Of a stretch of DNA of 7,409 nt, positions 1 through 7,300 are shown one piece after another (the first letter of the stretch is position 1; each line of letters opens with the position of its first letter). Below the pieces are notes generated by a model. The model ran no database searches. It saw only the letters and a list, made by a program, of their open reading frames with translations, and was not told the origin of the DNA. The stretch comes from an uncultured Prevotella sp. GTDB taxonomy: Bacteria; Bacteroidota; Bacteroidia; Bacteroidales; Bacteroidaceae. The stretch lies in contig CAJOHP010000120.1 in assembly GCA_905234355.1 (NCBI GenBank), forward strand, positions 1 through 7,409, written 5' to 3'. Position numbers and translations under genes: made by a program.

Positions 1-442
1 GCTCGATGATGCGCAGCACCTCGTCGCGCCACGGCTCCTGACTGCCGGCCACCGCCTCATAGAGGGCGTCCCAGCGTGCAGCCTCGTTGTGCACCACGAT
101 AGAGCCGATGCGACCGGGCAGGCGCCGTTGCACGAGCATGCGGATGGCACGGCCGCGGTTTTCGCCCAGCCAGCGGTTGTGGGCGGCAGTACCCTCGGGC
201 GAGGCCCCGGAGTAGATGTCGAGATGGAGCTGTGAGGCGGGGATGCCGGCGTAGCGTGTCATAAAGTTGTCAAAGAACGTGTCCCACCTGCGCTGGTTGT
301 CGGCAAAGGCCAGGTCAACGCGCACACTGTCCAGCCGGAAGCGTATGGAGAGCGTGTCAGACCATGCTCGACCAGCGTCGTTCTGGGCTGTGGCCGATGC
401 AGGACAGAGCATCAGCAGTACGAGTAGCACAAAGGCAGGCAT
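1..442 (-). CDS. OmpA-like envelope protein, 3' end outside the window (partial)
   Basis: The minus strand reads openly from here off the left edge, so only the first ~147 residues are visible. They begin with a hydrophobic stretch, MPAFVLLVLLMLCPASATAQ, which looks like a type I signal peptide cut near ATA|Q. The cysteine in it lacks a small residue before it, so it is not a lipobox. After it comes SIRFRLDSVRVDLAFADNQ, then LDIYSGASPEG...HNRWLGENRGRAI. This is the Bacteroidales version of the OmpA/MotB peptidoglycan-contact fold: GxASPEG, then N..L...RA. The visible end, PWRDEVLRIIE, also fits this group. Known family members sit in the outer membrane or periplasm; whether a beta-barrel follows cannot be seen. 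Start: ATG at 442, or in-frame GTG at 454, only 9 bp after the lipoprotein stop. That stop is in the same frame, so no longer start is possible. The tight spacing implies cotranscription with the lipoprotein gene. The family call is fairly sure; the role as anchor is inference. Confidence 0.82.
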   Translation of the reverse strand, partial: MPAFVLLVLLMLCPASATAQNDAGRAWSDTLSIRFRLDSVRVDLAFADNQRRWDTFFDNFMTRYAGIPASQLHLDIYSGASPEGTAAHNRWLGENRGRAIRMLVQRRLPGRIGSIVVHNEAARWDALYEAVAGSQEPWRDEVLRIIE

Positions 443-463
443 CCAGATGTTCACTATACGGCG

Positions 464-1333
464 TTAGAGTGATAGGCTGATGGTCTGCATGTCGTCGTCC
501 ATCCTGACGGTCTTGGTGAAGGTGAAGACGCGCTGTGTGGCGGCATGGTAGTACTTCAGGGTGACGACCTCGTCGGTCTGCTGTCCCAAGACCTGCAGAT
601 AGAGCGTCTCGCTCAGGAGGAGGTCGTCATCGAGTGTGCAGGTGCCTCGGCACTCATCGGCCACAAAGGCTGCGATGCGGTCGCCAGCGGCAGGCACCAC
701 GCCAGAGGCGTCGGTGGTGGTGAGGTTGATGCCGTAGGTGGTTCGCACGGGATACTTCTCGGCGCCCAGAGTGAACTGCGGCGTGAGGCGGGGTGTCTCG
801 TCGTACATGCCGAAGCTGACCTGCTCATAGCTGGTGAAGACCTGCTGCAGCTGGGTGCTGTAGTACTGCAGGGTGATGCTCTGAGCGTCGTCGGCGGCCT
901 TGTTGCTATACACCTTGATAAGGTACTCGGTGGGCCCCTCTTCGTCTTCTTCAGGTCCGATGGCGATGGAGGGATAGGCCAGTCCGCACACCTCACCGTC
1001 GATGAGCACAGCCATCAGGTCGGTGGCTGCAGCCGTTTGGTACAGGACGTCTTCCAACTGTACGATGATGACCGTCCAGTACTCATAGTCGCTTGCCTCG
1101 GGCATCGTCCAGTCGGGCTGTGGCTGGTTGTACTGCCAGCTGATTTGCCATGCCGGCTCGCCGGTCACCGTCTCCACGGTGTAGGGCAGCGGCTCGTGGG
1201 CTGTGCTGTCGGTCTGCTCGGCAGCGGGCGTGGCCCCACTGCCGGTCGTGGCGTCGTCGCCGTCGCTGCCGCAAGCCCCGAGGACGAAGCCTGACAGCAG
1301 GACGGCGGCGGAATACAGAAGCTTATGTTTCAT
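464..1333 (-). CDS. Predicted surface lipoprotein made of two GD/CxG modules
   Basis: This gene encodes a complete protein of 289 residues. Residues 1-20 are a lipoprotein signal peptide (positively charged MKHK, then a hydrophobic core) ending in the lipobox L18-G19-A20-C21. The residues after the cysteine, GSDGDD, resemble the acidic signal that sends Bacteroidetes lipoproteins to the cell surface. A flexible Ala/Thr/Ser-rich linker (22-48) contains a DST triplet, which fits the Bacteroidetes O-glycosylation motif. The rest is two divergent copies of one beta-rich module, at about 84-179 and 191-289. Each has a D-[LI]-[MA]-A-[VF] strand, a [ED]-x-C-x-G type turn (C116; C228), a strand like YLIKVY or YLQVLG, then ITLQYY or VTLKYY followed by Q..VFT. 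The same module occurs twice in the giant protein upstream. No catalytic motif is seen. The ATG at 1333 sits 27 bp after the upstream stop behind an A-rich AGATAAAA leader, and the signal peptide begins right there, so the start is well supported. Its function is unknown; a partner or anchor for the giant protein is inference. Confidence 0.88.
   Translation of the reverse strand: MKHKLLYSAAVLLSGFVLGACGSDGDDATTGSGATPAAEQTDSTAHEPLPYTVETVTGEPAWQISWQYNQPQPDWTMPEASDYEYWTVIIVQLEDVLYQTAAATDLMAVLIDGEVCGLAYPSIAIGPEEDEEGPTEYLIKVYSNKAADDAQSITLQYYSTQLQQVFTSYEQVSFGMYDETPRLTPQFTLGAEKYPVRTTYGINLTTTDASGVVPAAGDRIAAFVADECRGTCTLDDDLLLSETLYLQVLGQQTDEVVTLKYYHAATQRVFTFTKTVRMDDDMQTISLSL
467..763 (-). repeat. GD/CxG module, copy B (lipoprotein residues 191-289)
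   Basis: This copy starts KYPVRTTYGINLTTTDASGVV and continues AAGDRIAAFVADECRGTCTL, LYLQVLG, VVTLKYYHAATQRVFTFTKTV. It is the most canonical copy: GD-x-[IL]-A-A-F and ECRG are intact. A second cysteine (C232) follows C228 closely. The protein ends exactly at the end of the module, so the module forms the C-terminal domain. Confidence 0.72.
797..1084 (-). repeat. GD/CxG module, copy A (lipoprotein residues ~84-179)
   Basis: The core reads TDLMAVLIDGEVCGLAY, then an acidic loop (PEEDEEGP), YLIKVYSN, SITLQYYSTQLQQVFTSYEQVSF. It lines up strand by strand with copy B of the same protein and with residues ~1552-1656 of the giant protein. Copy A has the longest central loop of the four and the most divergent start (DLMAVL in place of D[IR][IV][AV][AG][FV]). 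The family lacks a name I can give with confidence. Similar 'AF..xECRG' modules are common in secreted Bacteroidetes proteins. Confidence 0.65.
1274..1333 (-). other. Lipoprotein signal peptide, lipobox LGAC
   Basis: This encodes residues 1-20: MKHK, a hydrophobic core, then L18-G19-A20 before Cys21 (codon 1271-1273). It fits the signal peptidase II consensus [LVI]-[ASTVI]-[GAS]-C. The next residues, GSDGDD, are the candidate surface-export signal. Confidence 0.88.
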
Positions 1334-1360
1334 TTTTATCTACTTACTATTTACTACTTA
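1334..1360 (-). repeat. Intercistronic spacer: three tandem TAARTAG heptamers plus A-rich leader
   Basis: On the minus strand the whole gap between the giant gene and the lipoprotein gene reads TAAGTAG TAAATAG TAAGTAG, then ATAAAA and the ATG. Three 7-base units follow directly after the TAA stop. The spacer has no hairpin and no Shine-Dalgarno sequence. Its A-rich end next to the ATG is typical of Bacteroidetes translation starts. The units place stop codons in more than one frame, including a second TAA immediately after the first. This gap is best read as a translation-reinitiation spacer within an operon, not a promoter or terminator. Confidence 0.6.
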
Positions 1361-4300
1361 TTATTTCACGACCACTTTCTTTCCGTTGAAGATGTAGAGT
1401 CCCTTTTTGGCCGGTTTCTTCGGCAGTGGCATGCCGCTGATAGTGTACCATGCGGAGGGGGCATAGTCAGCAGCCGTGAAGCTGATGGCCGTGGGTTCGT
1501 CGGGACTTCCCACCACGCCGTTGGTCTTGAAGGCCATGACGGGTGGCGTCTGTGCGATGAGTTCGTCGCCACGCTCGATGGCAAACCAGATGTTCTTGCC
1601 GGTAGCCGCCGTGACATGCGTCTCGTCGCCGGCGATGCTCAGGAAGAAGAGCGGTGCAGGGGCGTCGCCCTCGGTGTCCTGACTGACGAGGGCTTCGCCC
1701 ACCACCTCGCCGTTGCTGTAGGCCACGAGCTTGTCGCCCGGCTCGAGGCCGACGCCCTGCACGGTGGCCGAGAGGCTCATGGTGCTGCAATGGCGGGTGC
1801 GTGAGCGGTAGTAGGCAGATCCGGTAGTGGCCCACTCGTCGACGAAGGTGCTGCCCGGCTCGTAGTAGGGATAGCGGAAGGTGGTGGTGGTGGTGTCCGT
1901 GCGCAGGAACATGTAGCCCTCGCCGGGCTTCAGATACTGCAGGCTGCCGCGCCAGCGCCCCGTGCCGCCCGAGTTGCTGAAGTAGGCAAACTCGTCGTGG
2001 CTCTTGATGATGTCGCCTGGCTGGGCTTTGTCGTAGTAGTCGCTCAGCGCCGTCTCGACCGTAAGGTTGATGATGGGTGTGAAGCCTATGCCGTTCCATC
2101 CACTCTTCAGTGTGACGGTGCGCAGGGCTTCGTCCTTGATGATGCCGCCTGCTATGGGGAACTGTATGGGGCTTTGCACTTTGATGGCGTAAGCCTTGGT
2201 GGGCGAGAGCTGCAGGTTGCTGACCGTGGCCGAAGCGCGGAATCGCTTGCCGTTGTAGTAGAGCGTGAGGTTGCTGTTGAGGTCGGTCAGCAGGTCATTG
2301 ACCTGCCAGGGCAGTCCCTGTAGCAGATTGTTCATGTCGAGCAGCTTGTCGCTGGCCACGTTGAACGATATCCAGTTCCAGCCCTCATGCAGGTCGAATA
2401 CCTGGACAAAGCTGCTGCCGCCCTCGAGACGCACTGGTTTGTCGGTGCCCATGACGGCCGAACGGTGGAAGGTGACGGAGGGCTGTCCGTCGGCGGTCAG
2501 CATGAGCTGGTTGCCGGTGGAGAACTGCCAGAGCTTGAAGTAGAGTTCACGTCCCTCCAGCTGGTTGTCGTAGATGGTCATGAAGAGATTGCTCTCGCCA
2601 GTGAGTGCGGAGTAGCTGATGTTGGCAAAGCCGTGGCACACGTTGTCGCGGTCGAACACGCCGACGATGTCGCGGGGGTCTACGTCTATTTCGCCGTTGA
2701 TGTAGACCTTGCCGGCCATGTTCATCGTGTATTCAAGGATGTCGCCCGAGATCTCGCCGGCCCACCGCGGCTGGGGAGTCTGCACGGCGAGCGTGAGATA
2801 GAGTGGTTCGGCCACACCGTCCTCGTCGACGAGATAGATCACCTCGTCATAGGTGCCCACGTTGAGTCCGGGGTTGACGTCGGCTCTGATGACCAGCGAG
2901 GTCTGCGGGCCGATGACGCCGGCATAGGTGTCGAGGGTGAGCCACTTCGGACAGTTCTCGATGGTGAAGTTGTGGCTGGTTGCCGTGCTGTTGACCACGT
3001 CGAACCAGATGTTGTCGCCGTAGCCGTAGCTCACGGGGAAGTAGAGCGTGTTGTCGGCCCACTTCAGCAGGCTGCTGGACATGAAGAAGCATGCGGTCTG
3101 GGGCGATGCCATGGTGTTGCCGTTCTTGTCCTCTACGTCGCGCACGGTGACGTAGATGTTGCGGCGGTTCAGTCGCGAGATCTGCTCGTCGAGGTTGATG
3201 AGCAACTGGTTGCCCTTGCCCACGTAGCTGAATTTCAGGTTTTTCAGCTCTTCGTAGGGCACGACGGGTGCTGCCGTGGTGGCGTCGATCTGAGCCATGA
3301 CGTCGTCGATAGGGTCGGCAAACAGGTAGTCACGCATCGGTGTCGATGTGAGCTGGCCGGTAGTGGGGTCTGTCTGGTAGCGCACGTTGCCTTCGTCATC
3401 GAGATAGACCTTCTTGCTGTAGGGATAGGCCTCGAGGGCAATGTCGTTGTCCTTCTGCCGCTCCTGGCGGTCGAAGCTCAGATAGGTGAGCATGCCGGCC
3501 TCGTCGCCGTTGGGGCTTTTCTTGGCAAAGGCCTCAATGAGAGTGGGCGGCAGTGCCTGTGCGAAGAAGCACAGCTCGTCTATGTGTCCCCTGAGGGCGT
3601 CGGTCTTGCCGCTCTTGCTTGCTGTGCTGTACTGCGAGCCGCCTATGGCAGGGCAGCCGCCCGAGATGCCGCCGAGACTGTCGGGGGCGAAGGTGGCACG
3701 CTGCTTGAGGTCTACGTAGATGTTGGCCACGCTGCGCGAGCGGTTGACGGTCATGGCGTAGTGGTGCCACTCACCGTCGCTGTAGGTGTCGCCCAGATCG
3801 TAGGCCGCGCCGTTGGAGCGGTAGAGCAGCTTCTTTTGGTCGAAGCCTATGAAGAACTGGTGAGCGGCGCCCAGGTCTTCCTTCATGCCGCGTCCGTTGG
3901 CCACCAGCGTGCCGTAGTCGCCGGCTGTCCGGAACCAGAACATGAGGGTGTAGTCCTGCTCCTGAGTGCGGGTGAGTGCGTCCTGCGTGAGTTCCACGCC
4001 CTTGCCGTCGAGCCTGAGCGAGAGTCCGCGCGGCATGGCCCATGTGACGCCCATAAGTGTGGCGTTGGCCCCCTGCGTCTTATCGATGGCCAGGTCGCCC
4101 GAGCCTTCGTTCATGGGATAGTAGTCCACGAGGCCCATCTCGTAGCCCGACAGGCGCCGGCCGCCATAGGTGGTGCCCAGGAGTCCGCCGTCCAGTGCGC
4201 GATACCACAGGCGTGCCTCCATCATGCGGCCCTCGTAGAAGCGGCTGCGCGTGCGGTCAGTCTCATTGGTGCGTCCGAAGATGAGTGGTCCTGTGCCGTT

Positions 4301-7300
4301 GTATCCCTCGTTCAGGACAAAGGAACCGATCTCGGTGCCTCCGTTGTAGAGCTTAAGGCTGCCTTTTGCAGAAGCGTCGCTCTCGAGGGTGGTGGCGGGT
4401 GCCTTGATGACCATGGCCACCTGTGTGAACATGTCCTTGGCGATGGTGTCCTTGGAGACGAACGTCTGCTCGTCTACTACGGCCTTCAGTTTGAAGTCGG
4501 GAGTGAGCCAGAGCTGCAGCTTCTTGCCGTTGGTGCCGTGGGAGAAGAGAGGCATATCGTAGTCGCGCCGTGCAGGCTTGACCATGAGGTCTACGGTGAG
4601 GTCCTTGCCGCTGAAGTTGCGCTCGGCCTCGGTCTCGAGGCTGGCGTGGCCGGCAAACTCGAGCGACACCATCTCCGAGACGTTGTCGTTGTTCACCTCG
4701 CCCTTCACCTCGAAGTTGGTAATCTGGCTCAGATAGTTGTACTCAATGTCCTCAGAGAAATTGAACACGATGTTCTTCCCGGCCGCGAGGATGCCGTCGT
4801 AAGGGTCGGGCGAGCCGAAGAGCTGCGGCCGGCGTGTGTCCTTGATGCCGCTGATGAGCTTCGACGGTGTGGTGAGGAACGAGTTGCCGTTGCGGCAGTA
4901 GAGCACGGCGCGCAGGTCGTAGGCCATCTCCATGACGGTGCCCTCGCCGTAGAAGTTGTAGGTGATGTTGCCGTTCTCGGGAATCATCTTGCGCTCGCCG
5001 GTGGCCTGTGCCATGAGTTGCTCGTCGGCAAAGAAGGAGCAGAGGTTGGTCCAGCTGCCTTCGCCCAGGTGCGTCTGCTTGTACTGCAGCTCTATGTGGT
5101 CGAAGTTGTGCTGGTGCTTGTTGAAGCCGTCGATGGTGACGGGTATGAACCATCCGCGCTTCGCGTCATACTCGGAGTTGGTGTTCATGATCCACTTGTC
5201 GCTTGGCACGGAGATGTTGACCGGCCCGGCCTGATGCAGGTAGTGTATGTCGAAGACTACCTCATCGTAGACATGCACCCAGTCTTCATTGTGCGTCAGG
5301 CAGAGCTTCAGGCTGTCGTAGTCGAACACGTCGCCGGCATAGACCTCGATGGTCTTCTGAACCAGCTTGCCGGGCTCTATATAGACATCGATGCCACTGC
5401 TGTTGAGCGGTGTGCCGTCTACGTAGATCTTGGCTCCGTCAGGATTGCTGGCCTCGTCGAGATAGAGGTTGAGCATGCAGAGCGTACCGCTGATGGCCTC
5501 GGGATATTCGCTCTCGTTGGAGAGGTAGACCTTGAAGCGTGCAGGGTCGCCCATGGCCACGCCGCTGATGCTCTGCTTGTCCATCCTCATCTTCGGGTTG
5601 ACAATCTTCTTGGTGCGCTCGTCGAGCAGGGTGCCCGGACGGTAAGCGATGGTGCGGCGCTCGTCTTCCCATGGGTTGGCTGTGGCACCACCCTTGGTGC
5701 GATAGACGAAGCTGCGCGAATAGGCGGTGTTGCCGACGGCGATGCCGCTGCCGAGATGACTGTTGACCTTAGTCACCCATTCATTATAGTTTTTATTGGT
5801 ATAAACGTCGAAATAGCCGTCAGACTTGTCGACATTTGTCGGTTGCGTCTTTACGCGCAGCACGTCGACATCGAGCAGGCTCTTCGAGGCTGGATCGATG
5901 GTGAAGCTCTCCTTGCGGCTGTAGCTGTTGTCGTAGCCGTAGGTGCCCTTGCTGGTGTATTCAGCTACAGGTTTCAGGCTGAAATTGAACTTGAAGCCAG
6001 TATAATCGAGTTCCAAATTGTTGCCCCACAGATCATTGCTTGTTTTTGTTCCGAAACTGCCGGTTTTCCCTTGGCTCAACAGCTGGCTTAGTTTCTGGAA
6101 TGCAGAGGCCACTGCGGGCTGCGAGGCCAGGGTGGCCCCCGCCGTCCATCCACGGTCGTTCTCGTCGAGCCCGTCATCGCCAAAATAGTCGGCGATGGTG
6201 AAGGGGTAGTTGATGTTCTCTGAATGCGAGAATTCGGTCTCGAAGGTCTCGGAGTGGGTGAAGCTCGATCCGCCGTCGATGGCATAGTTGGCCACGAGGT
6301 CGTAGGCCGTGAGTTTCTCGTACTCGTTAGTGCCGATGATGTCCATCCATGACCTGAGGTTTTCGAATTTGTTGGCCAGTTCGTTGGTATAGTTGGGATT
6401 GTTGGCTGGCGTGACAGGCTCGTATTTTATTCCGAAGTCGGGGTCGCTGGCGGGCACCGTCGACCAGTAGACCACCTTGCCCGTGCTGTTGGCCTTGGCC
6501 TGTGCCTCGGCTTTCGAGCCGGTGAAGATGAGGTCGAATATCTCCTTCGAGAGCTTCGGCAGCACCTCGTTGACGATGTGGTGCTGCGTGTAGATGAAAT
6601 GGGAGGTCAGCTGCGGACCGTAGCCCAGCGACTCGTCGCGAACCAGATGGAAGATGCTGTCGTTCTGGTCGCGGCCCTCGGCAATGTGTACGAGTGTGCC
6701 GTAACGGTTCTTGCTGGCGCTCCACGAACTCGTTTCAGCCAGGTTGTCGGCATTGCGTCCCAGCATCTGCTGGTACATGCTATTGGGTATGGCACGTATG
6801 GTTGACATAGGTGTCACCACCAGGTTCTGCACCAAGCCGATGTAGACGTCGGCATCGGCCCCCACCATGCTTGGTGCAGCGCTCGTAGAGATGTCCTCGT
6901 TCAGTTCCATTGTGTAGCTGTATGCCTTCTGGCCCGACCCGCTGAAGATGATGTCGAGGTTGATGAGGTCATACGTCTCGCCGCCGTTGAGCAGACCGTA
7001 TTCAGTCATGCCAGAGATCAAGCCGGAATAGTTGTCGAACTGCGATCCGAGTCCGAAGCCGATGCTGATGCCCGCCTTGAAATTCATGTCTACCTGGTAG
7101 GCAAGCTTCAGCCTCGAGCCTTTCGACAGGGTGGCAGAGCTGCCGCCGCCGGGCGGGTCGCGCAGCACGTCGATGAGCACGGGCTTTCCGGCCGCGATGA
7201 CATCCTTGGCACCGTTCATGGAGAACATATTCAGTATGTAGCCCTGGAGCGGCTTGGCCTCGTAGGTGACACCGTCTTGCTCGAGGGTCATCGTCACGGT

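Noticed and set aside
267..467. A 66-codon + strand frame over the OmpA-like gene
   Set aside because: The minus strand has the conserved ASPEG...N...RA motif in an open frame to the edge. The plus frame has no family features.
545..1294. A 249-codon open frame on the + strand opposite the lipoprotein gene
   Set aside because: Same mirror effect. The minus strand has a signal peptide, lipobox and repeated modules; the plus-strand product is low in structure and has no start context.
1334..1360. A possible terminator or promoter in the AT-rich spacer
   Set aside because: There is no inverted repeat and no room for a promoter with both elements; the repeat plus A-rich leader fits an intercistronic spacer better.
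1325..1804. A 159-codon + strand frame overlapping the spacer and the end of the giant gene
   Set aside because: It begins inside the lipoprotein signal-peptide region and has a composition typical of a shadow frame; the minus strand explains the sequence.
3473..4669. LamG domains as part of a glycoside hydrolase, sialidase or peptidase
   Set aside because: No Asp-box, catalytic acid pair in a recognisable context, HExxH or Ser/Cys protease motif was found in the visible 2015 residues. An enzyme domain upstream of the window cannot be excluded.
2387..6091. A 1234-codon open frame on the + strand opposite the giant gene
   Set aside because: It is the exact codon-wise reverse complement of the giant gene and stays open only because that gene avoids TTA, CTA and TCA. 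Its product is a Val/Ala/Glu/His-rich string without recognisable domains, while the minus strand shows clear LamG and Ig folds.
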